In this document: positions 32,697 to 41,875 of the stretch, in pieces | Numbering within the stretch: the first letter of the stretch is position 1 | Layout: each line of letters begins with the position of its first letter | The notes under the pieces: model-generated | What the model was told of the DNA's origin: nothing | Database searches by the model: none | The model's input: the letters and a program-made list of their open reading frames with translations, nothing else | Assembly: GCF_024498135.1 (NCBI RefSeq) | Contig: NZ_JANHOH010000010.1 | Location: forward strand, 1 to 64,000 | Length of the DNA: 64,000 nucleotides | Reading direction: 5' to 3' | Origin: Mucilaginibacter aquariorum | GTDB lineage: Bacteria; Bacteroidota; Bacteroidia; Sphingobacteriales; Sphingobacteriaceae | Position numbers and translations under genes: made by a program

Positions 32697-34088
32697 TTAC
32701 AACTCCTTTACCGCATCTTTAAACTGTTTGCCTCTATCTTCATAGTTCTTGAACAGATCGAAACTCGCGCAAGCGGGCGATAGCAATACGGTATCGCCTT
32801 TGGTAGCCAGATGATAAGCTACCTGTGCCGCTTCGGCTGCCGATGAAGTATTTACTATTACTTCCACATCATCTTCAAAAGCATCATGGATACGCTTATT
32901 ATCTTTCCCTAAACATACTATGGCCTTTACTTTTTGCTTAACCAATGATTTAAGCATACTGTAATCGTTGCCTTTGTCAACGCCGCCTAATATCAAAATC
33001 ACATCACTGGTCATGCTTTCCAGCGCGTACCAGGTAGAGTTTACGTTGGTAGCTTTAGAATCATTGATAAAGCTGATGCCCGAGATCTTTCCAACCGACT
33101 CCAGTCTGTGCTCAATGTTCCGGAAGTTACCCATGCTCTCTCTCATCGTTTCGTTGCGTAGCTCCAGCACCTTGGCAACAATACCTGATGCCATTGAGTT
33201 GTAGATGTTGTGCTTACCCTGCAGGGCCAGTTCATTAATTGACATTTGAAAATGTTCTTGGTGTACGTTTATGACAATATTGTCTTGATCGAGATATGCT
33301 CCCTTTGTAATCTTTTTTTTTATCGAGAACGGCAATTGCTGCGCCTCAATTTTTTTCCCTTCCATCACCTTTATTGTCTCTTCATCATCTGCACAATAAA
33401 TAAAATGATCGTTGCCGGTTTGGTTCTGCGTTATCCTGAATTTGGATGCCGCGTAGTTTTCCAGCTTGTAATCGTACCTGTCTAAGTGGTCGGGTGTAAT
33501 ATTTAGTAACACTGCTATATCCGCTTTAAACTGATACATATTATCCAGCATAAAGCTGCTTATCTCCAGTACGTAGTATTCAAACTTTTCGGTGGCTACC
33601 TGGTAAGCAAAGCTTTTGCCTATGTTACCTGCCAGGCCCACATTTAAGCCGCCGTTTTTAAGGATATGATAAGTAAGGCTTGCAGTGGTTGTTTTACCGT
33701 TTGAGCCTGTTATGCATATCATTTTGGCATTGCTGTAGCGCCCTGCAAACTCGATCTCGGATATCACCGGGATGTTGTTCTCTACCAGTTTTTTCACAAT
33801 TGGTGCCTTATCCGGTATGCCCGGGCTTTTCACCACTTCGGCCGCTTTTAATATCTCGGCTTCGGTATGGCCGTTCTCTTCAAACTTTATATTCCAGTCT
33901 TTCAACTGTTGTTTGTAATGATCTGCAACCTGCCCAAAATCAGAAACAAAAACATCATACCCCTGCTGCAAAGCCAGGTATGCCGCCCCAACACCGCTTT
34001 CGCCGGCGCCAAGAATGCATAGCCTCTCCCCAACCCTCTCCAAAGGAGAGGGAGTTTGTTGGGTCGATATGTTTTTGTTCTCGCTCAC
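32697..34088 (-). CDS. murD: UDP-N-acetylmuramoylalanine--D-glutamate ligase
   Basis: Adds D-Glu to UDP-MurNAc-L-Ala. The 463-residue Mur ligase has CILGAGESGVGAAYLA, ITGSNGKTTTASL (ATP loop), NITPDHLDRY and FINDSKATNVNST, all typical of MurD. The start is odd: the only open start before the Rossmann motif is a GTG at 34088 (or a TTG at 34043), and residues 12-23 (TPSPLERVGERL) are encoded by a palindromic repeat element present elsewhere in non-coding DNA. MurD proteins normally begin a few residues before ILGAGESG. Confidence 0.95.
   Translation of the reverse strand: MSENKNISTQQTPSPLERVGERLCILGAGESGVGAAYLALQQGYDVFVSDFGQVADHYKQQLKDWNIKFEENGHTEAEILKAAEVVKSPGIPDKAPIVKKLVENNIPVISEIEFAGRYSNAKMICITGSNGKTTTASLTYHILKNGGLNVGLAGNIGKSFAYQVATEKFEYYVLEISSFMLDNMYQFKADIAVLLNITPDHLDRYDYKLENYAASKFRITQNQTGNDHFIYCADDEETIKVMEGKKIEAQQLPFSIKKKITKGAYLDQDNIVINVHQEHFQMSINELALQGKHNIYNSMASGIVAKVLELRNETMRESMGNFRNIEHRLESVGKISGISFINDSKATNVNSTWYALESMTSDVILILGGVDKGNDYSMLKSLVKQKVKAIVCLGKDNKRIHDAFEDDVEVIVNTSSAAEAAQVAYHLATKGDTVLLSPACASFDLFKNYEDRGKQFKDAVKEL
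34021..34055. repeat. Palindromic repeat inside the murD coding sequence
   Basis: AGCCTCTCCCCAACCCTCTCC followed by AAAGGAGAGGGAGT; in minus orientation CCCTCTCC-TTT-GGAGAGGG then TTGGGGAGAGGCT, matching the element at 7091-7123 in all but a few bases. It is read in frame as part of the MurD N-terminus. Confidence 0.8.
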
Positions 34089-34093
34089 TTATA

Positions 34094-34140
34094 TTCTATT
34101 GTCTTGTCTCTTGATTCTTACTTCTTGACTCTGTCTCTTA
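34094..34140. repeat. Degenerate tandem word spacer (CTTGATTCTTACTTC family)
   Basis: TTGTCTTGTCTCTTGATTC, TTACTTCTTGACTCTGTCTC between mraY and murD, the same family as 31385-31436. Confidence 0.55.
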
Positions 34141-35379
34141 TCTCAGTTTCAACGTTATTACCGTTATTATAGCCAGCATAATGCATATGATCCAGAAACG
34201 GGTTACGATCTTGGATTCGTGAAAGCCTTTCTTTTGATAATGGTGATGCAAAGGCGCCATCAGGAAGATCCTGCGGCCCTCACCATATCGTTTCTTGGTA
34301 AATTTGAACCAGCTTACCTGCATAATTACCGACAGGTTTTCCACCAAAAACACACCGCATAATACCGGCACCAATAATTCCTTCCGGATAATAATAGCGA
34401 ACACCGCTATGATACCACCTATTGCTAAACTGCCTGTATCGCCCATAAACACCTGCGCCGGATACGAGTTATACCAAAGGAAACCTACACAGGCCCCCAC
34501 AAACGCGCCTGCAAAAATTACCAGCTCGCCCGAGTTGGGGATGTACATGATATTCAAATAATCGGCTATCAGCGTGTTACCGGATACGTAGGCCAGTATA
34601 GCCAATGTTAAACCTATAATAGCAGATGTACCAGTAGCCAACCCATCGATACCGTCAGTAATATTTGCACCATTTGATACCGCTGTTATAATCACAATTA
34701 CAAACAGCATAAATACCAGCAGGGCGTATTGCTCGTAACCATGCCCTATAAACTTTAATACCTTGGCGTAATCAAACTCGTTGTTTTTGTAGAACGGCAT
34801 GGTGGTTTTGGTAGATTTTACATCCTGTGTATAAACGGGCTTATCGCCACGCATATGAAAATCAACCGGCACATCGTATTTAACCGGTAGTTTAACTTCC
34901 TGCCTTATGGTAATATTGGTGTGGAAATACATAGTCCACCCAATAATGAGCGCCAAACCAACCTGGCCTGTTATTTTAAACTTGCCTGCAAGGCCTTCTT
35001 TATTCTTTTTAAATACTTTGATATAATCGTCAAGGAAACCTATTAAGCCAAGCCAAATAGTGGTAACCAGCATCATTATGATGTAGATATTATCAAGCTT
35101 AGCAAACAAAAGCGTTGGGATAAGTATGCCCAATATGATAATGATACCCCCCATTGTTGGTGTACCCGATTTTTGCATCTGGCCTTCTAAACCCAGGTTA
35201 CGCACGGTTTCGCCAACCTGTTTAAAACGCAGATAATCTATCAGCCTGCGGCCATAAACAGTAGTTACCAATAACGATACTATTACCGCCATAGCCATAC
35301 GGAACGTGATGTATTGAAATACACCTATCCCCGGGATACTGTAATTTTTATTCAGATAGCTAAACAGGTAATATAGCAT
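34138..35379 (-). CDS. mraY: Phospho-N-acetylmuramoyl-pentapeptide-transferase
   Basis: Transfers phospho-MurNAc-pentapeptide to undecaprenyl phosphate, giving lipid I. The 413-residue inner-membrane protein has the MraY motifs TPTMGGIIIILG, FLDDYIKV, NITDGIDGLATGTS and VFMGDTGSLAIGG, and ends MAPLHHHYQKKGFHESKIVTRFW. It is longer than the 360-residue average because of a periplasmic loop of about 60 residues (near 150-210, YHFHTNITIRQ to EFDYAKVL), as seen in Bacteroidota. Confidence 0.97.
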   Translation of the reverse strand: MLYYLFSYLNKNYSIPGIGVFQYITFRMAMAVIVSLLVTTVYGRRLIDYLRFKQVGETVRNLGLEGQMQKSGTPTMGGIIIILGILIPTLLFAKLDNIYIIMMLVTTIWLGLIGFLDDYIKVFKKNKEGLAGKFKITGQVGLALIIGWTMYFHTNITIRQEVKLPVKYDVPVDFHMRGDKPVYTQDVKSTKTTMPFYKNNEFDYAKVLKFIGHGYEQYALLVFMLFVIVIITAVSNGANITDGIDGLATGTSAIIGLTLAILAYVSGNTLIADYLNIMYIPNSGELVIFAGAFVGACVGFLWYNSYPAQVFMGDTGSLAIGGIIAVFAIIIRKELLVPVLCGVFLVENLSVIMQVSWFKFTKKRYGEGRRIFLMAPLHHHYQKKGFHESKIVTRFWIICIMLAIITVITLKLR

Positions 35380-35394
35380 ACGCTTCGCTTTAAT

Positions 35395-35512
35395 ATGCAG
35401 ATGTGCAGATGTGCAGATATGCAGATTATTGTTTAATTATTTAATTTATTTTGATCTTGTTAATTTCTTCATTTGCACATCTGCAAATACACGCATCTGC
35501 ACATCTACATCA
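35395..35512. repeat. Degenerate tandem word spacer (GCAGATGTGCAGAT family)
   Basis: GCAGATGTGCAGATGTGCAG and ATATGCAG at 35396-35424, then inverted relatives TTTGCACATCTGCAAATAC and GCATCTGCACATC at 35471-35508. A related stretch lies at about 21538-21575 before dapA. Confidence 0.6.
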
Positions 35513-36965
35513 TTTCTTTAAATTGTTCCAGCAACTCTTCCATATCATCAAAGTGGTTTTTTACACCATTTATTTCCTGGTATTTCTCATGCCCTTTACC
35601 GGCAAGCAAAATAATATCTCCCGGATGCGCAAACATACAGGCGGTTTTAATAGCCTCGCGCCTATCGGCAATGCTTACAGTGTGGCGTTTAAATGCCGGG
35701 TCGATACCTGCTTCCATATCTTTTATGATCTGGCCCGGGTCTTCGGTACGCGGGTTATCCGATGTCAGGATCACTTTATCGCTCCACTCGCTTGCAACCT
35801 TTGCCATAACCGGGCGTTTGGCTTTATCCCTATCGCCGCCGCAACCTATCACGGTTATCACTTTCTCACTTCCCTTACGGATATCGTGAATGGTGCTTAA
35901 CACGTTTTGCACGGCATCCGGCGTGTGGGCATAATCAACAATACCTATCACCTTGTTTGGCGCTACTATGTATTCAAACCTGCCTTCGGCACCGGTCAGT
36001 TTACTCAGGCTCACCAATACTTTCGACCTGTCCTGCTCCAGCAACATAGCTGTGGCATAAACCGCTAATAAATTGTAGGCATTAAATGTGCCTACCAGTT
36101 TAAACCAAACTTCTTCATTATCAATATTCAGCAACAAGCCGCCAAACTGGTTCTCTATTATGCGGGCCTTATAATCGGCCATGCTTTTTAGGCCATAAGT
36201 TTTTTTATGTGCCGATGTATTCTGCAGCATTACATTACCATTCTTATCATCGCCATTGGTTAAAGCGAAGGCGCTTTTTGGCAGATTATCAAAAAATGTT
36301 TTTTTGGCTTTCAGATAGCTGTCGAATGTTTTATGATAATCTAAATGGTCATGTGTTAAGTTAGAGAAGATCCCTCCCGAAAAGCTCAACCCATCTATAC
36401 GGTGCTGCGCTATAGCATGCGAGCTTACTTCCATAAAGCAGTAATCGCAGCCTTCATCCACCATATCTGCCAGCAGCTTGTTAAGCGCCACCGGGTCTGG
36501 TGTGGTGTGGGTTGATGGGATAACGCGACCGTTCACCTGGTTCTCTACAGTTGAAAGCAGGCCGCACTTATACCCCATATCACGGAATAGCTTATATAAT
36601 AGTGTAGCAATAGTGGTTTTACCGTTAGTACCGGTAACGCCAACTAATTTTAGGTTTGATGACGGGTTCTCGTAAAAGTTAGCCGCAAGGGTTGCCAAAG
36701 CTCTAGCAGAATCGGCTACCATTAAAAAATCAACCTCACCGGCTGTATGGGCGGGCAGTTCTTCGCAGATGATAGCGATAGCCCCGTCTTTTATAGCCTG
36801 CTCGATATAATCATGCCCATCAACAGCGGTGCCTTTAACGGCTACAAACATACAACCCGGCACCACCTGTCGCGAGTCGAAAACAACCGCGGATATTTCT
36901 ACATCGGCACTACCTTGCAGTTCGGTAAATGCCACCCCCTCTAATATGTCGCTCAAATATCTCAT
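35505..36965 (-). CDS. murE: UDP-N-acetylmuramoyl-tripeptide synthetase, meso-DAP type
   Basis: Adds the third amino acid of the stem peptide. The 486-residue ligase contains VTGTNGKTTIATLL (ATP loop), STHTTPDPVALN, EVSSHAIAQHRI and, in the C-terminal domain, SDNPRTEDP. The DNPR motif identifies enzymes that use meso-diaminopimelate rather than lysine, which fits the presence of dapA in the window. It overlaps the ftsI end by 4 bp. Confidence 0.97.
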   Translation of the reverse strand: MRYLSDILEGVAFTELQGSADVEISAVVFDSRQVVPGCMFVAVKGTAVDGHDYIEQAIKDGAIAIICEELPAHTAGEVDFLMVADSARALATLAANFYENPSSNLKLVGVTGTNGKTTIATLLYKLFRDMGYKCGLLSTVENQVNGRVIPSTHTTPDPVALNKLLADMVDEGCDYCFMEVSSHAIAQHRIDGLSFSGGIFSNLTHDHLDYHKTFDSYLKAKKTFFDNLPKSAFALTNGDDKNGNVMLQNTSAHKKTYGLKSMADYKARIIENQFGGLLLNIDNEEVWFKLVGTFNAYNLLAVYATAMLLEQDRSKVLVSLSKLTGAEGRFEYIVAPNKVIGIVDYAHTPDAVQNVLSTIHDIRKGSEKVITVIGCGGDRDKAKRPVMAKVASEWSDKVILTSDNPRTEDPGQIIKDMEAGIDPAFKRHTVSIADRREAIKTACMFAHPGDIILLAGKGHEKYQEINGVKNHFDDMEELLEQFKEMM

Positions 36966-39052
36966 TGCAGTTCTATTGTTATTTTTGAACCCTTAGGTAT
37001 AAGGCTTCCGCCGGTTACCGATTGCGTGGTTACCGTGCCGCTGCCTTTTACCGTTACTTTATAACCTGCATTTCCTAAAGAGTAAAGCGCATCGCTTAAA
37101 CCCATGCCGGTAACATTTGGTACTGTACCTGTTTTGTACTTATTATCCTCAAAAGCGATGCCGCTGCTGGTATCAATACCGTTTGGCGTGGCCGATGCAT
37201 ACAATGGTTTTACACCTAATTTATTGTACACCTTTTTAAGCGCTTTAAGGTTGCCTTGTTTAAACTTAGGCAGGGTTGTGTTACCTATTAAATGCGCCGG
37301 AGTTTGGTTCACCTCCATATCGCTTGCATAGATCCTGTCGGCAATTTCCCTGAAAGCAGGGCCCGAAACAGATGCTGCATAGTAACCGTTCTTAGGGTCG
37401 TTTATAACCACTATTAATGAATATTTTGGATGATCTGCCGGGAAGTACCCGCAAAAAGATGCCTGGTATTGTTTTTTAGCTTTGTACCCTTTATTAGCAT
37501 CTGCCACTTGCGCGGTACCGGTTTTACCAGCTATTTTATATAACGGATTATAAACATACTCTCTACCGCTACCCTCAAGAACAACGCCTTCCAGCATTTC
37601 CTGCATCTTTTTCAGCGTTACATCAGAGCATATTTTTTCATTTACTACACGTGTTTGAAAACGTTCTACCGTATTACCTAACCTCCGTATCTCTTTTACA
37701 AAAACTGGCGTTACCAGCTTACCATTATTTGCAACTGCGTTATAAAAAGTTAACATTTTTAATGGCGTTAGCTGCATTTCGTACCCGTAGGCCATTTGCG
37801 GCAGGGTCATGTTTTTATTCCAGCTGCGGTTGCCCGGGTTTTTTACTACAGGCTGTGCTTCGCCCGGTATTTGCAGTTGCATTTTTTCATTCAAATGCCA
37901 ATCGTATAAATGATCGGTAAATTTCGACTGATCGTTTTTATAGCTGGTGTTCACCAAGTAAGCAACTGCCGCGTTTGATGACTTTTCGAACGCTTTTTTT
38001 ACCGATACCCGGCCAATGCTCCCGTGCGAATCTTTAATAAGGTGGCCCGGAATAGGATATTCACCGGTATTAACCATAGTGCTGGTGTCTACCTTATTAT
38101 CCTCAAGCAAGGCCATGTACGATGCCAGTTTAAAAGTAGAACCCGGGTCCTGGTTACCTGCAATAGCGTAATTAAACTTCTCTTTAAATGTACCATCGGG
38201 CATACGGGTGTAATTAGCAACAGCCCTTACTTCGCCTGTAGCTACTTCCATTAAAATAGCTGTACCGTGGTCGGCCTTGGTAAATATCAATTGCTTTTCC
38301 AGAGCGGTTTGCACCACATCCTGCATATTCACATCAATGGTTGATATAATATCAGCACCTTCTTTTGGGGCTATCTCATCGTCATCGTTCACAGGCATCC
38401 AAACGCCACCCGCCATACGGCGCTCTAAACGCTTACCGCTTTCGCCATTTATATAGCTGGCATATGCACCTTCAAGGCCTACACCATTTTTCACATTCTC
38501 GTTTTTATAGCCAATGGTACGCTCTGCTAAAAAACGGAACGGCCTGATGCGTTTATTTTGCTGCACCACTATTAACCCGCCTTTATACTTACCCAAGTTA
38601 AAAATCGGGAATTTACGGATCTCCTTTAGCTCGTGATAAGTAACCTTACGCCTAACCAGTTGGTAACGCGAACTATCCTTGCGGGCATCGCGGAAGATCC
38701 TTGAATACTCGCGTGCCGATTTATCGCCAAAAAAGCCGGACAATTTCATGGCCAGCGAATCTATCTTCTCGTTAAAGATCTTATCGTTCTCTATGCCACC
38801 GGCTAGCATATCCATGCGTAGTTCATACTCCGGCACTGATGTTGCCAGCAGGCTGCCATCTACCGAAAATATATTGCCCCGGGCCGCCTCAATGTTTTTG
38901 TAACGTGTTGACTGGACCTTTGACATAGCCTGCCATTTTTTACCCTGTACAAATTGAACACGGCAAAGCTGAAATAATACCGCTGCCGCAAACAGAAGGA
39001 TCAACCCAAATGCAAGGTAAACCCTTAACAGTATGTTGGTTCTGATACTCAT
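36962..39052 (-). CDS. ftsI: Septal penicillin-binding protein 3 (FtsI) with PASTA domain
   Basis: Septal peptidoglycan transpeptidase. The 696-residue protein has one N-terminal membrane helix (about 9-28), a class B dimerisation region, the transpeptidase domain with S-T-F-K (in DPGSTFKLASY), S-S-N (in EKSSNAAVAY) and K-T-G (in IAGKTGTAQ), and one C-terminal PASTA domain (GTVPNVTGMGLSDALYSLGNAGYKV). The PASTA domain is a common Bacteroidota variation. It overlaps ftsL and murE by 4 bp each. Confidence 0.96.
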   Translation of the reverse strand: MSIRTNILLRVYLAFGLILLFAAAVLFQLCRVQFVQGKKWQAMSKVQSTRYKNIEAARGNIFSVDGSLLATSVPEYELRMDMLAGGIENDKIFNEKIDSLAMKLSGFFGDKSAREYSRIFRDARKDSSRYQLVRRKVTYHELKEIRKFPIFNLGKYKGGLIVVQQNKRIRPFRFLAERTIGYKNENVKNGVGLEGAYASYINGESGKRLERRMAGGVWMPVNDDDEIAPKEGADIISTIDVNMQDVVQTALEKQLIFTKADHGTAILMEVATGEVRAVANYTRMPDGTFKEKFNYAIAGNQDPGSTFKLASYMALLEDNKVDTSTMVNTGEYPIPGHLIKDSHGSIGRVSVKKAFEKSSNAAVAYLVNTSYKNDQSKFTDHLYDWHLNEKMQLQIPGEAQPVVKNPGNRSWNKNMTLPQMAYGYEMQLTPLKMLTFYNAVANNGKLVTPVFVKEIRRLGNTVERFQTRVVNEKICSDVTLKKMQEMLEGVVLEGSGREYVYNPLYKIAGKTGTAQVADANKGYKAKKQYQASFCGYFPADHPKYSLIVVINDPKNGYYAASVSGPAFREIADRIYASDMEVNQTPAHLIGNTTLPKFKQGNLKALKKVYNKLGVKPLYASATPNGIDTSSGIAFEDNKYKTGTVPNVTGMGLSDALYSLGNAGYKVTVKGSGTVTTQSVTGGSLIPKGSKITIELQ

Positions 39053-39459
39053 TCCTGTACGTCCTCCTTCACAGTTATTTTTTGAGGTGGCTGATTCGAT
39101 TCCTTGATACCCAATGTATCGGCACGTTTTGCCACCTCGGTCAGTGTGCTTTTAAAGGCCAGATCAGCTTTGCTACTTTTATACTCCCAGCTTAGCTCTT
39201 TAACCTCTTTACCTATTTTATCAATATCACGTATGTTATTTTCTGACAGGTGCCTGTTACCTATATATAACATCCCCAAAAAAGCCACGTACAATATGAA
39301 AGGCAAAGCATGGGTAGCATCATCAGTGGTGATGACCCCATTTTTCAAGAATTGCGTAAAAAAGTTATCGGGAATTTCCTTCACAGGCTTTTCTTCCACT
39401 ACAAGTTTTTGCTCTTCTAACTCTTCCTCCGGAATTTCTGTACGCAAACGATTCGTCAT
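39049..39459 (-). CDS. FtsL-like cell division protein
   Basis: A 136-residue bitopic protein with an acidic cytoplasmic N-terminus (EEELEEQKLVVEEK), one transmembrane helix (about 51-70, ALPFILYVAFLGMLYIGN) and a periplasmic coiled coil (IRDIDKIGKEVKELSWEYKSSKADL). It has little sequence conservation, but its size, topology and position between rsmH and ftsI are those of FtsL, which recruits FtsI/FtsW. It overlaps both neighbours by 4 bp, so it is translationally coupled. Confidence 0.85.
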   Translation of the reverse strand: MTNRLRTEIPEEELEEQKLVVEEKPVKEIPDNFFTQFLKNGVITTDDATHALPFILYVAFLGMLYIGNRHLSENNIRDIDKIGKEVKELSWEYKSSKADLAFKSTLTEVAKRADTLGIKESNQPPQKITVKEDVQE

Positions 39460-40358
39460 TTTTTTACAGCTATTCTTAGTTTAGCACTACGTGCCCTATT
39501 GTTACTTAATATCTCTTCGTCGCTTGCTATAATAGCACCACGACTAACCGCATCAAACGGGCGGTTGTTATTCCCGTATAGGTCTTTCTCTACCTCGCCG
39601 CTAAATTTGCCTTTGGCGATGAAGTTCTTTACCAGCCTATCCTCTAACGAATGGTAAGACATCACTACCAACCGGCCGCCCGGTTTAAGCACCTCTGCCG
39701 ATTGCATCAAGAAATCTTTAAGGGCTTCCAACTCTTGGTTAACCTCTATCCTCAACGCCTGAAAAACCTGCGCCAGGTATTTATTTTCTTTCCCCCGGGG
39801 GATAATATTGCTTATCGCGTTCTTCAGATCGGCCACGGTAATTATAGGCCCATTTAGCCTTGCGGTTACAATGGTTTTAGCCAGCGATTTTGCATTTTGC
39901 ACTTCGCCGTACATACCAAAAATGCGGTGCAGATCGGCCTCGCTATAGGTGTTAACCACTTCTTTGGCGCTTAAGTCTGATGCCTGGTTCATGCGCATGT
40001 CCAACTCCGCATCAAAACGGATAGAAAAACCACGCTCGGCCTGGTCAAACTGATATGATGACACACCCAGATCTGCCAGTATCCCATCAACCGGGATAGC
40101 ATCATGCAGGCGGGTAAAGTTTTTCAGATATCTAAAGTTTTGATCAATGAAAGTAAAGCGCTCATCATCAATAACATTTTGCTGTGCATCGGCATCCTGA
40201 TCAAACGCGAGCAACTGCCCACCCTCGCCCAAATGTTTCATTATTTCGCGCGAGTGGCCGCCACCACCAAAAGTTACGTCAACGTAGGTACCGTTTGGTT
40301 TAATGTTTAAAGCCTCTATACATTCGGCCAGCATAACCGGGGTGTGGTAATTACTCAT
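39456..40358 (-). CDS. rsmH: 16S rRNA (cytosine(1402)-N(4))-methyltransferase
   Basis: Methylates N4 of C1402 in the ribosomal P site. The 300-residue protein has the SAM motif VDVTFGGGGHSREI at 27-40, LADLGVSSYQFD, the RsmH signature RMNQASDLSAKEVVN, and YHSLEDRLVKNF near the C-terminus. Its position after mraZ, overlapping it by 8 bp, is the classic arrangement. Confidence 0.97.
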   Translation of the reverse strand: MSNYHTPVMLAECIEALNIKPNGTYVDVTFGGGGHSREIMKHLGEGGQLLAFDQDADAQQNVIDDERFTFIDQNFRYLKNFTRLHDAIPVDGILADLGVSSYQFDQAERGFSIRFDAELDMRMNQASDLSAKEVVNTYSEADLHRIFGMYGEVQNAKSLAKTIVTARLNGPIITVADLKNAISNIIPRGKENKYLAQVFQALRIEVNQELEALKDFLMQSAEVLKPGGRLVVMSYHSLEDRLVKNFIAKGKFSGEVEKDLYGNNNRPFDAVSRGAIIASDEEILSNNRARSAKLRIAVKK

Positions 40359-40815
40359 CGCGCCCCCTTCCTTTGTTGCCCATTACCTCTTCGGCCAGAT
40401 CGGCAAAGTTATCGGGCTCGTTGCTTATCATTTCCTGGTGCGCTTTCTTGTCCCAAACCTCCACTTTATTCAATAAACAGGTAAGCACAACCTCGCCGGT
40501 AATGCCCGCGTAATCCAATAAATGCTTCGGCAAATTCACTCTTCCGGCGGCATCAGGCTGCAATAAAGTTGCCCCTCCGGTAAAATACCTTACAAATTTG
40601 ATGCTTTTTCTATCGTATTCGTTAAGTTTGCTGAGTTCGCCGAGCTTTATGTCCCACTCCGATTTAGTGTAAATAACAAGATAGTTCTCAAGGCCACGAT
40701 TGATCACAAGACCTTCATTATCAGCTTCAGGAAGCTGTTTTTTAAGGTCCGCAGGGATCATCATCCGCCCTTTGGCATCCAGTTTACAATTAAATTCTCC
40801 GGTTAAATAGGACAT
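40351..40815 (-). CDS. mraZ: Transcriptional regulator MraZ
   Basis: DNA-binding regulator of the dcw operon. It has 154 residues from the ATG at 40815; a 20-residue in-frame upstream extension runs through the promoter and is not expected. Two SpoVT-AbrB-like swapped hairpin halves are visible: GEFNCKLDAKGRMMIPADLK (about 5-24) and LLQPDAAGRVNLPKHL (about 85-100). Three 10-bp-spaced boxes lie 46-70 bp upstream and are the likely autoregulatory site. Confidence 0.95.
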   Translation of the reverse strand: MSYLTGEFNCKLDAKGRMMIPADLKKQLPEADNEGLVINRGLENYLVIYTKSEWDIKLGELSKLNEYDRKSIKFVRYFTGGATLLQPDAAGRVNLPKHLLDYAGITGEVVLTCLLNKVEVWDKKAHQEMISNEPDNFADLAEEVMGNKGRGRDE

Positions 40816-40860
40816 TCTATACGGTCTACAGTATTTGTAAAGTAAAAGTAGATTACTTTT

Positions 40861-40886
40861 ACCACTTTTTACCACTTTTTACCACC
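40861..40886 (-). promoter_or_regulatory. Candidate MraZ operator: three GTGGT boxes with 10-bp period
   Basis: On the minus strand GTGGTAAAAA occurs twice, followed by GTGGTAAAAG; the GTGGT cores (complements of ACCAC at 40881, 40871 and 40861) are exactly 10 bp apart. MraZ of E. coli and Mycoplasma is known to bind short G-rich direct repeats with this period upstream of its own gene. The site ends 46 bp before the mraZ ATG. Confidence 0.75.
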
Positions 40887-40973
40887 AAAAAGTTTTCAAC
40901 ATTTTTGGTGCCTTTTCGGCTATTTTATGTTGCGAATAATTATAGCTTTGAAACTGTATTTATACCCCCAAAC

Positions 40974-41798
40974 ATGATAATTGTTATACAATGCACAGAC
41001 CGTGTAGGCCTTGTTGCAGCTATATCGGGCTTGCTGGCCCAAAAACAGTTCAATATCATTAGCATGCACGAGCATGTAGACAACACCGCAAACCTCTTTT
41101 TTATGCGCCTGGAAGTTGATAAAACCGGTGGTGTTGAAGGACTTGAAGAAAACCTGCGGGATATTTTGCCGGAAAACGCGCTCATAAAAATAAACCCGCT
41201 GCCCGAAAAAAAGATAATTGTGCTGGTTACAAAAGAGTATCACTGCCTTGCGGATATTTTGATACGTAATTATTTTAAAACATTGGGTGCCAGCGTGCAA
41301 TGTGTAATTGGCAACCACAACACCCTACAGGATATTTGCCAAAGATTTGACATTCCCTTTTACCCCGTGCAGGCTACCGAAGACAAGGCCGCGTTTGAAA
41401 AAAGCATTATTGATATCACCAAAAACTACGCGTTTGATTACCTGGTGCTGGCCAAATTTATGCGGATATTATCGCATGATTTTGTGAGCCGCTTCCCAAT
41501 GCAGATCATCAATATCCATCACTCTTTTTTACCGGCATTCGCGGGTGCAAGCCCCTATCGCCAGGCCTACGAACGTGGGGTTAAACTGATAGGCGCCACC
41601 GCACATTATGTGACCGACGAACTGGACGAAGGCCCCATCATAGCGCAGCAAATTATACCTGCCGACCACTCGCATACTGTACAGGATATGGTTAAAGCCG
41701 GTAAAGAAATAGAAACCGCCGTTTTAGCCAAAGCCCTAAAGCTGGTATTTGATGACAGGGTGTTTGTGTATAAGAATAAAACGGTGGTACTGGAATAA
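40974..41798 (+). CDS. purU: Formyltetrahydrofolate deformylase
   Basis: Releases formate from 10-formyl-THF, balancing one-carbon and purine pools. It has 274 residues from the ATG at 40974, where the N-terminal ACT domain begins (MIIVIQCTDRVGLVAAISGLL, up to about residue 75). The formyltransferase domain follows with NIHHSFLPAFAGASPYRQAYERGVKLIGATAHYV and the catalytic Asp in TDELDEGPII. Divergent from mraZ, with about 158 bp between the starts. Confidence 0.95.
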   Translation: MIIVIQCTDRVGLVAAISGLLAQKQFNIISMHEHVDNTANLFFMRLEVDKTGGVEGLEENLRDILPENALIKINPLPEKKIIVLVTKEYHCLADILIRNYFKTLGASVQCVIGNHNTLQDICQRFDIPFYPVQATEDKAAFEKSIIDITKNYAFDYLVLAKFMRILSHDFVSRFPMQIINIHHSFLPAFAGASPYRQAYERGVKLIGATAHYVTDELDEGPIIAQQIIPADHSHTVQDMVKAGKEIETAVLAKALKLVFDDRVFVYKNKTVVLE

Positions 41799-41875
41799 TG
41801 CCCGTATAACAATACTTAAATCGAGTATTGTTAATTAAGAAAAAATTGTACTTTAACGGTACTATAACCTTGTTA

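Noticed and set aside
24637..40815. Missing murF as a sign of cluster damage
   Set aside because: A dcw cluster without murF is usual for Bacteroidota, where murF lies elsewhere.
41808..41832. Hairpin AACAATACT/AGTATTGTT after purU as a terminator
   Set aside because: The stem is AT-only in large part and no T run follows; it could be chance.
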